Below, piece after piece: positions 54,867 to 64,000 of a stretch of 64,000 nt of DNA (position 1 is its first letter; the number at the start of each line of letters is the position of its first letter). A program made the position numbers and the translations under genes. The notes beneath the pieces were generated by a model, which had not been told where the DNA came from, did not search any database, and saw only the letters and a program-made list of their open reading frames with translations. The DNA comes from a virus: IMG/VR virus record IMGVR_UViG_3300033552_000004, positions 1 to 64,000 of that record; one strand, given 5' to 3'.

Positions 54867-55690
54867 TAGATTTCCTCTATTTCGATTGATGTGTTGTATT
54901 GGTTAGCAAACTGGTAGCGTATGCCGCCCTGCTGTGAGAGCTTTCCGTACAGGCTAAAAACCTGTTCTTCCACGGCATCTGTGGACTGCGGAGTCAAGCT
55001 GAAAAATACAGGCCTGGACATTCCGTTTATTCTTGATATATTCCAAATGATGTTCCTGTCTTCGGCTGGCATCAGAGAGAGGTCAAGGCTGATCTTCTTA
55101 AACATAGCGCCCCGGTCTGTGCGGAGGTCGCCAGCATCGCTGCGCTCATGCTTACTGAGGTCTGCCATAGTGATTTGCACAGCGCCGTGTTCAGCGTTGT
55201 TAAGCGGACTCCAGTAGGCTCCGACAACAAGCCTCGCAGCTTCTATATAGGTGCTGCCCGTATCGACAATGTCGATGACTAGCTTCTTGACAGATGTCTG
55301 AGCAAACCAGGCTGTAGCGTACGCAGAGCCTGCGTAAGCGTAGGAGTTAACGCCTAGCGCTGTTGACCCCCAATCCCAAGCACCTACACCCACTGGACAA
55401 GCAAGCACAACGCCCGTGTCTACAGCTGGAGTAGCATCAGCAGTATTTGTATAGCCTCTCACACGTATAGTGGCTGTTTGAGACAGGCTACAGAAGGGCA
55501 ATGCGGCCAGGCCGATCACTTCTGAGTTAGCCCATGTCAGGGTGATAGAGGCGCTTGTCGTGGCTGTTCGCCACACCTCTGACTTTATATCTGTAAGCAG
55601 ATTGGCAGCTACAAGGGTGCCAACACCTGCTGTTGCTGATAGCGTTGCTCTGTCTACTGCATTGTCATATACGACACGTAAGTTAGGCAT
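54866..55690 (-). CDS. Hypothetical tail protein, 274 aa
   Basis: Beta-rich throughout, with aromatic strands and Gly/Asn loops (VLACPVGVGAWDWGS, ISLDLSLMPAEDRNIIWNI). Probably a structural tail or fibre-base protein. No family recognised; position between DUF4376 and the large fibre supports a virion role. Confidence 0.7.
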   Translation of the reverse strand: MPNLRVVYDNAVDRATLSATAGVGTLVAANLLTDIKSEVWRTATTSASITLTWANSEVIGLAALPFCSLSQTATIRVRGYTNTADATPAVDTGVVLACPVGVGAWDWGSTALGVNSYAYAGSAYATAWFAQTSVKKLVIDIVDTGSTYIEAARLVVGAYWSPLNNAEHGAVQITMADLSKHERSDAGDLRTDRGAMFKKISLDLSLMPAEDRNIIWNISRINGMSRPVFFSLTPQSTDAVEEQVFSLYGKLSQQGGIRYQFANQYNTSIEIEEI

Positions 55691-55715
55691 TCATTCCCTC
55701 TTCCTTTGTTTGGAG

Positions 55716-56297
55716 CTACCAAACGATAGCCTCCACTTCTGCGATTGTTGTGGCTGCTGCCAGTTGTGCCTTTAGGGCTTGTGAGCGGGCAAAGTTGGCT
55801 GAACCTTGTGCTACCATTGCCTTGTAGAACAGAGTCCATGCAGCTACGTCGGATATGCCGACGTAGGTGTTGTCAACGGCCTTCCAGCCACCGACCCAAC
55901 CGTCAGGCATCCCATTAGTGAGAGTGACGATTCCGTGCACGACGTCGATGTCGCTGCGAGACAAACCATCAACAGCGATTTGCTTACCGGAGTAAATAAA
56001 GTGAGACTGATTGGCGCGGAGCCTTTCAGAATTTATTTCAGCGTACTTGGAAGTTTTAAGGTCTACAAGTGTTCTGGGGTCTAGCCACTGTTTTGTACTG
56101 TAGTCAAAGTTGTGATTATCAGACAGCTTAGGGGGAAAAGCGACCAGAGAGCCGTTATGAACGTAGTGAGTCAACCCTACAAAATCAGGCACATCTAGCT
56201 GTAGCTGACTGACCCCCTCTTCAGGAGTGAAAGCAACCTTAGCCGTCTTCAGTATTCTGCCTGTAGTGGTTTCGTAGCAAACGTATCCATTTGTCAT
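55716..56297 (-). CDS. DUF4376-type tail/fibre-associated protein
   Basis: 193 aa. YSTKQWLDPRTLVDLKTSKYAEINSER and a downstream helix fit the DUF4376-type domain often found in tail-fibre or tail-assembly proteins. The N-terminal beta part (VCYETTTGRILKTAK) may attach to the tail. ATGA overlap with the upstream tail-tip gene. Confidence 0.78.
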   Translation of the reverse strand: MTNGYVCYETTTGRILKTAKVAFTPEEGVSQLQLDVPDFVGLTHYVHNGSLVAFPPKLSDNHNFDYSTKQWLDPRTLVDLKTSKYAEINSERLRANQSHFIYSGKQIAVDGLSRSDIDVVHGIVTLTNGMPDGWVGGWKAVDNTYVGISDVAAWTLFYKAMVAQGSANFARSQALKAQLAAATTIAEVEAIVW

Positions 56298-58666
56298 ACT
56301 TTATTCTCCAGTATCGCTAAGTTAGCGCTTACCTGTACGTAAGACTCAGCGCCAAAAGATTGGGAAACAGTAGGCTGTCCGCTGTTTCTAGGCTCTACGT
56401 TGACAGTCACAGAGAACGTGTGAGAGCCTGCCTGCATAACTGTTGTCCTAAACATTATGTTTATATGGCCCTTACCAATGTTACTCCCCGGTATTTTCTG
56501 TACGTATATAAAGCTTGAGTCCTGATTGCTTGATCCTCCAGAACCGTCTATACGTATACCTGCTGACATGTAAAAATAGTCTATGCCTAAGAGGTTTGCA
56601 ACTGCGGAAATGTCTATCCTTGCAAACACCATAACGGGCACGCCTAGCCCGCTTGCAACAAAGGTAGCAGTCTCTGAAGGGTAAGCCGTGTAATGGGGGT
56701 CAGCAGGCGCAGGGTAAAAAGTTTGAGCATTCACAAACCCTGCCGTGGAAGCACTGGCCGAACCGACCTCAAGGTTTATGGTTTTTATGCTGTTAGTCTC
56801 AATGCCTGCACTGGTTATCCTTGTCCCCGTACCACCCAACGACCACGGCGAAGGTGTCGTCTGATTGACAGTTGCGGCGGCGACTAGCGGACAGGCTGCG
56901 AACATATAGCTCTCAGCGCTCCCCGGCGCTGTGGCTGTTTTTAAAACCAGCAAAACTGCACTTGTCGCGCCCGCTGGCGCTGTGCAGAACCCTGTCAGGC
57001 GCTTGTATGAGTCAAGGGCTATACCCCCAAGCTGCGCCTGCGCGTTATCTGTTGACGCCGAGAAGTAAACAAGATCGGTTCCGGCAGAATTGCGAAAAGC
57101 GATTTGTACAGTGACCGTGCAGCCGTGTGCGCCCGTATACGCGCTGAACTCGTACCGAGTTCCAGCACTGACGGGAACTGGCTTTGAATACGCATACTGG
57201 AATACACCTGCGTTACCTGCGTAAAAGTTGTTAGGCTGATAGATGTATAAGGTATTGCTCCCAGCCAGCGTCCATGTGGTTGCCAAGTTGGTCGCCATAA
57301 CGGCACTGACGTCAAAGCCACCAGACGCCAATGCCCAATAGCTTGTGCCGTGCGCAAAGCCTGAGTTGTCGAGGAGGTTGTTACCTAGCCCGACATTGAG
57401 CTTGTCAGTTGTTACCGAGCCAGCCGTCAGCTTTTGGGCGTCTAGGTCAGCGATCTGGGCGTTGCCGATAGCAGCGCCGGATATGAACGTGGTGATATTA
57501 GCGGAATCAATCTTGCCGCCAGTGGTTCCTGCTATCCTTCCAAAGGAAAGCGGCACTCCAGACGAAAGTATTATGTTACCACTAGTGTCACGAACTGTCA
57601 ACCCCCGTGTAAGGACATTGTCGGCATTCAGCAGGTTTGTCTGCATCTGTGTAGCACCGATAGTGCCAGAAACTATGAGGTTTCCGTCCACTACTGCGTT
57701 GACAATTACCCAACCACCAGCCGTATAAAACCTCGTCTGTGAAAACCCTTGCGAGGTGTTGTATTGCGTGACAACGTCATTCAGCACAGGCCCGCCGTCA
57801 GCGGATGCAGTGGTCGTAGCTAGCGAGTCAGAGTACGTGGCTGTAGTGCCTGTCAAGGTCACATAGTAAGTCCTAGACCCGCGTAAGCCATTCGTACCTG
57901 TCGCCCCGTTTGTGCCTGGTGCGCCAGCCTTCGATTTGGATATAGTGAATACCTTGTCTATCGTGACTGAGCCGAAAGTAGCCCTCAATAGTAGCGTTGC
58001 TACGTCAGTCGTGGTTGGGTAGCCGCCTGACACTGAGTAAGCGCCTGTGGTGGCGTTTATAGTCGCTGTAAGAGCGCTGGTGTTGCCCCCGGCTGGGATA
58101 CTGAAAGAACACAACGAAGTGATGTCGTTGACGCCTTGGAACACTTTAAAGTTGCCGCTAGCACCTGTATACGCCAGCACATTTCCGAGGTAGTCAGCCG
58201 CCACCATGTGCGCTTCATTGCTCAGGAATCCGATAAGCCCGTCAATACCTTCACGCACCTTGACCAACGTCACTTCGTCGGTGTAGGTTATACCGTCCTG
58301 CACCACCGTCAGGCGAATCATGGCAGTGTCCGTAGACATATTGACGTAAGGGATGGTGACTGACCCGCTCACCAGTGTTGGCACAGGGCTGATAGTCCCC
58401 GACACAACCGTGAGGGTTGGCGTGCTTGTTACGTTCTTAAGGTCGGCTGTCAAAACTGTCGATGACGGGCTTACTGCCCCAGACTTTGCAATCTGGAACA
58501 CTTGGGTTGTGGCATTCAGAAACACCATCTTCGTACCAGCGACGACAAGCCCTAGGCCAGTAACCTGGGACTGGCTTACAACCAGGTTGGGAGCTACCGA
58601 TACAGTCGCAACTCGCGGAGAGTACGCTTGCAATATTACATCTCTAGCATTGACTATTGTTGCCAT
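56294..58666 (-). CDS. Tail-tip/host-specificity-like protein
   Basis: 790-aa protein with a beta-sandwich N-terminus, a collagen-like insert GAPGTNGATGTNGLRG (about 246-261), a long central region typical of J-like tail tip C-terminal parts (ADVDGNLIVSGTIGATQM, SGNIILSSG) and a distal module (NLLDNSGFAHGTSYW near 430) resembling the fibre's carbohydrate modules. It probably contacts the host receptor. TAATG-coupled to 58666-60135. Confidence 0.78.
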   Translation of the reverse strand: MATIVNARDVILQAYSPRVATVSVAPNLVVSQSQVTGLGLVVAGTKMVFLNATTQVFQIAKSGAVSPSSTVLTADLKNVTSTPTLTVVSGTISPVPTLVSGSVTIPYVNMSTDTAMIRLTVVQDGITYTDEVTLVKVREGIDGLIGFLSNEAHMVAADYLGNVLAYTGASGNFKVFQGVNDITSLCSFSIPAGGNTSALTATINATTGAYSVSGGYPTTTDVATLLLRATFGSVTIDKVFTISKSKAGAPGTNGATGTNGLRGSRTYYVTLTGTTATYSDSLATTTASADGGPVLNDVVTQYNTSQGFSQTRFYTAGGWVIVNAVVDGNLIVSGTIGATQMQTNLLNADNVLTRGLTVRDTSGNIILSSGVPLSFGRIAGTTGGKIDSANITTFISGAAIGNAQIADLDAQKLTAGSVTTDKLNVGLGNNLLDNSGFAHGTSYWALASGGFDVSAVMATNLATTWTLAGSNTLYIYQPNNFYAGNAGVFQYAYSKPVPVSAGTRYEFSAYTGAHGCTVTVQIAFRNSAGTDLVYFSASTDNAQAQLGGIALDSYKRLTGFCTAPAGATSAVLLVLKTATAPGSAESYMFAACPLVAAATVNQTTPSPWSLGGTGTRITSAGIETNSIKTINLEVGSASASTAGFVNAQTFYPAPADPHYTAYPSETATFVASGLGVPVMVFARIDISAVANLLGIDYFYMSAGIRIDGSGGSSNQDSSFIYVQKIPGSNIGKGHINIMFRTTVMQAGSHTFSVTVNVEPRNSGQPTVSQSFGAESYVQVSANLAILENKV

Positions 58667-60135
58667 TAAGTGATTACCTCTATCGTTATATGTGGATCAA
58701 GCCAGTCTGTTGCCAGCGAAATGATTTGCCCTCTGACACCAGAAGACAAGCCAAAGCGTGTATGGGTAATCGTCTGCGTACCCCCAAGTTCCTCAAGCAT
58801 CATGTGGGCGAGGCCGACGTACTTAAACACCTTGCGCTGCGTACTCACCATGCCAAGACGCCTGTTTGCCTCTGCCGTAGCGTCAGCAGCAGTTAGAAGC
58901 AATGTCTCGTCAAGGACAGGCTCTGTGTAAGTGACATAGTTTGCAGCTGCTAAAGAGTCTGTCCTAGTCACCGTCAGCCATTCGTCCTTGAACAGTGACA
59001 CATGCTCTTGAGGTATGCCAGTCTGGAGGTTGTCCTGCACGGTGTAGTTTTTACAGTAGCCGAGTTTTACGCCTGCCTCAACAACCGGGAACTGCGACAA
59101 CGCCAAAGAGCGCTCAAGCATGTCCGTAGAACTTACTGAGCGCCCCGCTGTGGCGCGGGGCAGGCTTAAGGCTACCAATGCCAGCTTGCCAGCACGATTG
59201 ACCGTCAGACGCCCTCCTACGCTTGCTACGAGCCTTGTCGTGGACTCAAGTACGTTGGCCCTGTCTTTCAGGTAGAGGCCGACAGGCTGAGTGTTTGATG
59301 CAGCGAACGCATCAAAACTCGTTGCGTCGATTTCAGCCAAGGTGAATCTTTTCTCTACCTGACCAAAACCTATTGCCAACCGCTTCACAAGCGCTGCTAT
59401 TGTGTTGGCGTAGGTCGAAGGCTTGTCGCCTTGGACACTGCACGTTACGACGCCCGTAGGCTGCGATGTAAGTCTGAACTTACCCGTGGCAACGAAGGGT
59501 GTGAACAACACAGGGACGCCGTTGTCCCTCACTTCGATGATGCCCTCAATAGGGCCGTTGTGCACCTGATATTCATTCACCGTAGCATCGACCAGGAGTG
59601 GCGATACGTTGTGACATTCGCCGAAGCACAGAGGAATGAGTGCATCTTTGTTGGCAGTAGAGCCGAGCAGTTTCACCTCTGTCACTGGAGTGTTAAGCCT
59701 TTGCAGCTTGTCGCCCAATTTGAGGTTCAGCCTGCCAGCGTTCTTACTGTCTACACCAACAACAAGGCCACTGAAGATAAGCTTGAAGTCAGACTTGGGC
59801 CAGCGCACATCACCAATATAAATATTGGCAGACCTGTTCACCCATATATCGTCAAGCCAGGAGTCACGGTTGCCCGTAAGGTTGTCTACCTCAATGTCTC
59901 CGAATGACAGACTCACCCCACCGTCAATCTGCATTGACTCTGTAAACTTCACGCTGCCGACAATTACAGGAGAGTAGTTAGTGTTCGCAGGAGTGTCACC
60001 GCTGCCGGTGACGTACCCCTTGCTTGACAAGTAGCGAGTGGTTTCGACACCCCCTACTTTCACACCAACTTCCATCAGGACACAGCGAACTCCGCTGGAC
60101 TCTTTTAACCACTTTATAAATAATTCATCCGTCAT
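58666..60135 (-). CDS. Tail-tip/baseplate hub-like protein
   Basis: 489-aa protein next to the tape measure. Beta-rich N-terminus (LSFGDIEVDNLTGNRD, KLIFSGLVVGVDS) and later SLFKDEWLTVTRTD segments resemble tail-tip/baseplate hub proteins of siphophages. The position after the tape-measure gene and before the J-like protein supports that. No enzyme motif. TAATG overlap with the tape measure. Confidence 0.75.
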   Translation of the reverse strand: MTDELFIKWLKESSGVRCVLMEVGVKVGGVETTRYLSSKGYVTGSGDTPANTNYSPVIVGSVKFTESMQIDGGVSLSFGDIEVDNLTGNRDSWLDDIWVNRSANIYIGDVRWPKSDFKLIFSGLVVGVDSKNAGRLNLKLGDKLQRLNTPVTEVKLLGSTANKDALIPLCFGECHNVSPLLVDATVNEYQVHNGPIEGIIEVRDNGVPVLFTPFVATGKFRLTSQPTGVVTCSVQGDKPSTYANTIAALVKRLAIGFGQVEKRFTLAEIDATSFDAFAASNTQPVGLYLKDRANVLESTTRLVASVGGRLTVNRAGKLALVALSLPRATAGRSVSSTDMLERSLALSQFPVVEAGVKLGYCKNYTVQDNLQTGIPQEHVSLFKDEWLTVTRTDSLAAANYVTYTEPVLDETLLLTAADATAEANRRLGMVSTQRKVFKYVGLAHMMLEELGGTQTITHTRFGLSSGVRGQIISLATDWLDPHITIEVIT

Positions 60136-63100
60136 TAGTTAAGTCCTGTTTTTGTTCGTTCCAAGTACGACGCATCCTCCATCGCACCCTTTGTACCGGC
60201 AACTACCATCCGAGCGTTCTGCTCGTTGGAGTCATATCCAGCCTCAATCATGTGCATTGTCTGATTGCGTTGCTCTTCCCTCAATTGCTTGAGTTCTTCA
60301 CGGAGTGCCTTGATTTCGTCAACCATCGCTGTGTCGGTTTTAAAGCCGGTGTTTCCGAGGTTGGCGCGGTACTCATTGTTCTGGCTTGCAGTGAGAACAG
60401 CCTCGCCCTTGTGCAACTCAGCGACGTAGCCGTCGAACGGTACGCTGCTCAGTCCCATAGCATGTGAACCGTCAACTCCCGGCAGGGAGCTAGGAGCCAT
60501 TGCCAAGTGCAGGGCAACGATTGCCTCAGTCACTGTCAGCACACTCTCGTTGACATCCAGCAAACCCTTTACCTGCTCTTTCAACAAGTCAAGCGAGGCT
60601 GTTGCAACATCAACTTGCGAAGCTGTGTACTTGCCCAGATCGGTAGTCGCAGCAAGCACCATGTCGTAGTCTGCTGTGTAGTTGACACCAGAGGCGTTAA
60701 CTTCCCTGGACAGCTTCAAGAATTCCGAGGCAACCTTTTCAAAGTTACCGATAGCCGTCACATCGCCTGTGGCAGCAAGTGCCGAGGTGCTTGTGTACAG
60801 TGCTTGAGCGGTAGCGTACTTTTCAAAGCCTGACTTAGTTGACAGGTCACCCATGATTAGGGAGTTCTTAAAATCGCCAAGCGACTTCGTGAATTCCTTC
60901 ATCTTGTCGATGGTGTTTTCCAGAGCCTCAGACTCCTTGTCATACGCATCGCTGAGGTTGTCTTTAGCCTTGTCAACAGCGTCACTGCGGGCCTCTTCTG
61001 CTTCAGCAAATGCGTCCGCAAACGCTCCACCAAGCAACAGCACCCTACCAGCCAACTCTTGGCTGGCGACGTCGCCAGCCATCAGGGAAGTGACTAGAGT
61101 TTTAAATCCGTCCTTCGTCTCTGGCATGACCACGTTGAGCCGCTTGAACTCAGCGCGTAGCTTGGAGAAGCTGATAACTTGTTTTTCAGCGTCTGAGTAG
61201 AAGCCGTCAATGAAGTCGCTCAATGCACTATCCAACTCTGCAATTCCACCAGCACCACGGATGGTGTCTCTGGAGATACCGTTGCCCAGCCCTGCGCCAC
61301 GCATGGTGTCCTGAATACTGAGTAGCGTTTTGTAGCCCTCTACCAAGTCACTCAAGCCACCATCCAGCACACGCATGACTTCTGCCATAGTTGTGCCAGC
61401 TTCTTTAGCCATGATGCTCTCACGCACCAATTCTGCTGCGATGTCACCAGACTTGTTAGTCAGATTACGAATGTCCACCATCTGAATGCCGAAGCTTTCA
61501 AGCGCATTCATCGCTTGCTCGGAGCCGGTTGCTACGCGGACAATTGTCTCGTAGTAACCCTCCCCTGCCCGCTGAAACGCCTCAAACCCGCCAAACACTG
61601 TCCGAGCCATGCTGTCAGCAGTTGCTGAGAACATATCTTCCAGAGCCTGCTTCAGTTCGTCACCCTTCAAACCTTTGAAGCTCACTTCGGTATTGATGAC
61701 ATAAGCGTCCATTGCGGCTTTGATGTTTGCACCGTTTGCACCAAGTGACGTAGCCGCTTCCGCAACAGTGTCATTGATACTCTGGAACACCCGACCAATA
61801 GTCGTCGTGATTTCTGCATCAGCTGCCATGTAGCTGCGTTCGTTCCACGACTTAGCCTTAGAAAACCAACCGCCACTTTTCTGCTTGTTTACGTCAACAT
61901 ACTGCTGCGCGCCCTGGCCGCTACTGAATTGATCGGCTGTGCCATTTAAGGTCAAGCCGGTATCCATCACTGTAGTCGTAGTTTTTCCACCGAAAATACT
62001 AGAAAGGAAACCACCACCAGAAGTCCCCTCAGCGATGCCGAAGTTCTTGCCAGTAGTCATGCCGGTGGCCCTGCCAATAGCTGCTGTGAGTCCCTGCATG
62101 GATGCCTCAATGCCGCGCAAGCTTGACAGCATGTTCGACGTAAGAACCAGGCCTACGTTGGAGTTGTCTTCCAAGGCAGACATTGCGTTAGCAATGGATG
62201 CTGACTTGGCTGTGTCGTCTCCGAGCACAGTACCTGTGTGTTGCTTCTCTTGACGGTCTTTGAAGTCAATCGGTGTAGCGGAGCCGCCACCACCACTGAA
62301 GCCTACACTTGCCATAACAGCCAGCATTGCACCAATTGCTACAGGTGCGAACGGGCCGAGCCATGCGTACATCTTTGCTGCACCTTCCATGACGTAAGCA
62401 CTGGCGCGGGCAAAGCTGGAGGCAATAGCGCCGCCTGTGGCGGCTGCGTCAACGCTGGCACCTGTGGTGACAGCGGTCGTCTCAACGCTCTTTGCGGATG
62501 CTGCTGTCAGGCTCCCCCACACCTTCGTAGCAGTGCTTTCAATGGTCATTGCCATCTCTGCAATGCGGAAGGCCCTCTCAGTAGCCGCCATGATTTTGTA
62601 GCCAGCGGTGTGCTCAGACATCAGGTCTTTAGCAGCGCCTGCCATAGCACCCGCTGCGCGGAGCTTAGACTGCATCTCCAACTTGTCTAGTGCTTGCAGG
62701 CCAGCAGTACGCTTCTTCTCGTCCGTGAGGGACATGAACTTGGCGCGCTGGTCGTCAATATCCTCTTGGGATTTACCGTAGACGCCAAGAGCTTTAGTCA
62801 TCTTACCTATTGCATCACCGGCCTTACCGAACGCCTCGCCAAGCGCATCACCGAAGTCCAATGCCTTCTTAGGGTTGAGCAGCTTGTCAAGCTCTTCAAG
62901 TGCAGCCTTCTCGTCCTGCGCTGCACCCAGTTCCCTAGTGGCACTGCCCATTTCGCGCAATGCGCGGGCTTGTGCCATATACGACACATACAGCTTTTCG
63001 TTGCCTCCTGGGTCAGTCTCATTCCTCGCCAACATCTCCAGCCTGCTAGCATCAGCCTCCATCTGTACAGCAGCCATATCCTTGGCTGCTGTTTTAGATA

Positions 63101-64000
63101 TCGTCAGTGCCGCAATTTGCTCGCGGATTCTCTGGGTCTGGTCAGCAATTACGAATGTGCCTGCGTCCATCTTCAAGAGCATGTCAGCCTCTGCCTTTGC
63201 AGCAGCTTCAGTAGCCTTGGTATTCCTGTCGCGCAGTTCTATTTCCTGCTCTAGGTTGAACATCCTTTTCACGCCTGCGTCAACCTTGTCACGCTCTTTG
63301 GGAGATAGTGCCTTATAGTCCGCGTTTTTGCCAGAGTCGTACTCAGCACGTAGCTTCTCAGCAGGCGTTGCCTTTGCACCAGTTACAAGATGGATTTCTA
63401 ACGCCTCTGTTGCAGCCTTAATGGATGAGGTCAGTATGTCGAAGTGGTTCCGCTTGTCTGGTGCAGGCCCGCCCATGTTTTTGCCAAAGACTTCAAGTCT
63501 TATCTGATCTTCATAGGCTTTCTTCCAGACAGCGCCGACTTCTGCGGCACCGTCTTGAGCGGCCTTAAGCCTCCGCTCAAACTCCACTGGCTTTGACTCA
63601 TGTTTCAAATTAAACGTCGTCTGCCATTTGTCTACGGCAACGTCTTTGAGCCGCTTGTTGTTCTCTTCTACAGCGCGGACCTGGTCTGCCTGCACGACCT
63701 TAAGGCGTGCCAGTTCACCCTTTTCAAAGTCAAGATCAAGGCCGAGCATACTGGCTTCGCCAGTCTTACCCTCCTGTTTTGCCCGGTTCATTTTGAAGAT
63801 AACCTCGTTGACCCTAGCAGTAGCGTTGATTACATTCTGTACGTGGGCGCTTTGATCTACGACTACCGGAGGAGCGATTTTGGCCTTCCCGTTGCGCTCG
63901 TCTAGCTTGTCAATCTCGCGCTGAATCATTTCGATTCGCTTAGTGGTGTTAATCGAAGTTGCACCTGTTGCGGCAGTCTCCGACTGTGCATTAGACGCGG
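60135..64000 (-). CDS. Tape-measure protein, N-terminus beyond the window
   Basis: The frame is open to the window edge (63929 is only an internal ATG), so this is at least 1288 aa without its start. Long charged helical coiled coils alternate with a hydrophobic Ala/Gly/Met region (AMTIESTATKVWG, then FAPVAIGAMLAVMASVGFSGGGG, about 480-590 from the internal ATG), as in siphophage tape measures that set tail length and enter the host membrane. Stop TAA at 60137-60135. Confidence 0.88.
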   Translation of the reverse strand, partial: ASNAQSETAATGATSINTTKRIEMIQREIDKLDERNGKAKIAPPVVVDQSAHVQNVINATARVNEVIFKMNRAKQEGKTGEASMLGLDLDFEKGELARLKVVQADQVRAVEENNKRLKDVAVDKWQTTFNLKHESKPVEFERRLKAAQDGAAEVGAVWKKAYEDQIRLEVFGKNMGGPAPDKRNHFDILTSSIKAATEALEIHLVTGAKATPAEKLRAEYDSGKNADYKALSPKERDKVDAGVKRMFNLEQEIELRDRNTKATEAAAKAEADMLLKMDAGTFVIADQTQRIREQIAALTISKTAAKDMAAVQMEADASRLEMLARNETDPGGNEKLYVSYMAQARALREMGSATRELGAAQDEKAALEELDKLLNPKKALDFGDALGEAFGKAGDAIGKMTKALGVYGKSQEDIDDQRAKFMSLTDEKKRTAGLQALDKLEMQSKLRAAGAMAGAAKDLMSEHTAGYKIMAATERAFRIAEMAMTIESTATKVWGSLTAASAKSVETTAVTTGASVDAAATGGAIASSFARASAYVMEGAAKMYAWLGPFAPVAIGAMLAVMASVGFSGGGGSATPIDFKDRQEKQHTGTVLGDDTAKSASIANAMSALEDNSNVGLVLTSNMLSSLRGIEASMQGLTAAIGRATGMTTGKNFGIAEGTSGGGFLSSIFGGKTTTTVMDTGLTLNGTADQFSSGQGAQQYVDVNKQKSGGWFSKAKSWNERSYMAADAEITTTIGRVFQSINDTVAEAATSLGANGANIKAAMDAYVINTEVSFKGLKGDELKQALEDMFSATADSMARTVFGGFEAFQRAGEGYYETIVRVATGSEQAMNALESFGIQMVDIRNLTNKSGDIAAELVRESIMAKEAGTTMAEVMRVLDGGLSDLVEGYKTLLSIQDTMRGAGLGNGISRDTIRGAGGIAELDSALSDFIDGFYSDAEKQVISFSKLRAEFKRLNVVMPETKDGFKTLVTSLMAGDVASQELAGRVLLLGGAFADAFAEAEEARSDAVDKAKDNLSDAYDKESEALENTIDKMKEFTKSLGDFKNSLIMGDLSTKSGFEKYATAQALYTSTSALAATGDVTAIGNFEKVASEFLKLSREVNASGVNYTADYDMVLAATTDLGKYTASQVDVATASLDLLKEQVKGLLDVNESVLTVTEAIVALHLAMAPSSLPGVDGSHAMGLSSVPFDGYVAELHKGEAVLTASQNNEYRANLGNTGFKTDTAMVDEIKALREELKQLREEQRNQTMHMIEAGYDSNEQNARMVVAGTKGAMEDASYLERTKTGLN

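Overview
This window is part of a tailed double-stranded DNA phage. The evidence is a tape-measure gene, a tail-tip and fibre operon, a lysis cassette and a T7-like replication set (primase-helicase, family A DNA polymerase, gp2.5-like SSB, 5'-3' exonuclease, ATP-dependent ligase). The long tape measure and tail-tip proteins suggest a siphovirus. Shine-Dalgarno sites, a GH19 endolysin and an SSB-like C-terminal tip indicate a Gram-negative host. Pro/Gln/Ala linkers of QPVQPA type made me think of a betaproteobacterial host, but that is only an inference. No head, portal or terminase genes are in the window, and I saw no integrase, tRNA or CRISPR array.

Layout. (1) 1-12.4 kb is a leftward bank of about 29 mostly tiny genes. 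Many have their own promoter, built from a palindrome (consensus TCYCANTAATGRGA), an extended -10 (TGnTAnnnT) and a CATCGCAACAAAC-type leader. Recognisable members are a C5 cytosine methyltransferase, a Gp88-like protein, a DUF2693 SH3-barrel protein, a papain-like protein, a HAD phosphatase, a MazG-like pyrophosphohydrolase, and small proteins resembling UBA and ribosomal L7/L12 C-terminal folds. Two non-coding blocks here are duplicated. (2) 12.4-13.5 kb is the divergence point. It holds AT-rich nested inverted repeats, a cluster of DnaA-box-like sites and a near-consensus sigma70 promoter pointing right, and looks like an origin/control region. (3) 13.5-46.8 kb is a rightward replication and nucleotide-metabolism region with dense ATGA, GTGA and TAATG overlaps. 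It encodes a RepL-like protein, ligase, ThyX, primase-helicase, UvrD-type helicase, polymerase, dNMP kinase, SSB, exonuclease, a two-gene ribonucleotide reductase large subunit, NrdB, a glutaredoxin and three HNH-type endonucleases. (4) 46.9-64 kb is a leftward operon read from the right edge: tape measure, tail tip, fibres, then lysis. It converges on the rightward region at a strong bidirectional terminator at about 46.84 kb.

How the parts fit. The leftward small genes look like early host-takeover or immunity-evasion functions. The rightward genes convert host NTP and dNMP pools to dNTPs (RNR, ThyX, dNMP kinase, MazG-like) and feed a T7-style replisome, probably started at the 12.6-13.2 kb origin by host DnaA and/or the adjacent RepL-like protein. 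The most notable observations are the repeated palindrome regulon, the split nrdA whose two redox cysteines lie on different polypeptides, an endolysin that appears to start at AUU, a 25-bp hairpin tandem array at the left edge, duplicated non-coding blocks, and several very small unannotated genes, including a paralogous pair at 2.4 and 8.8 kb.
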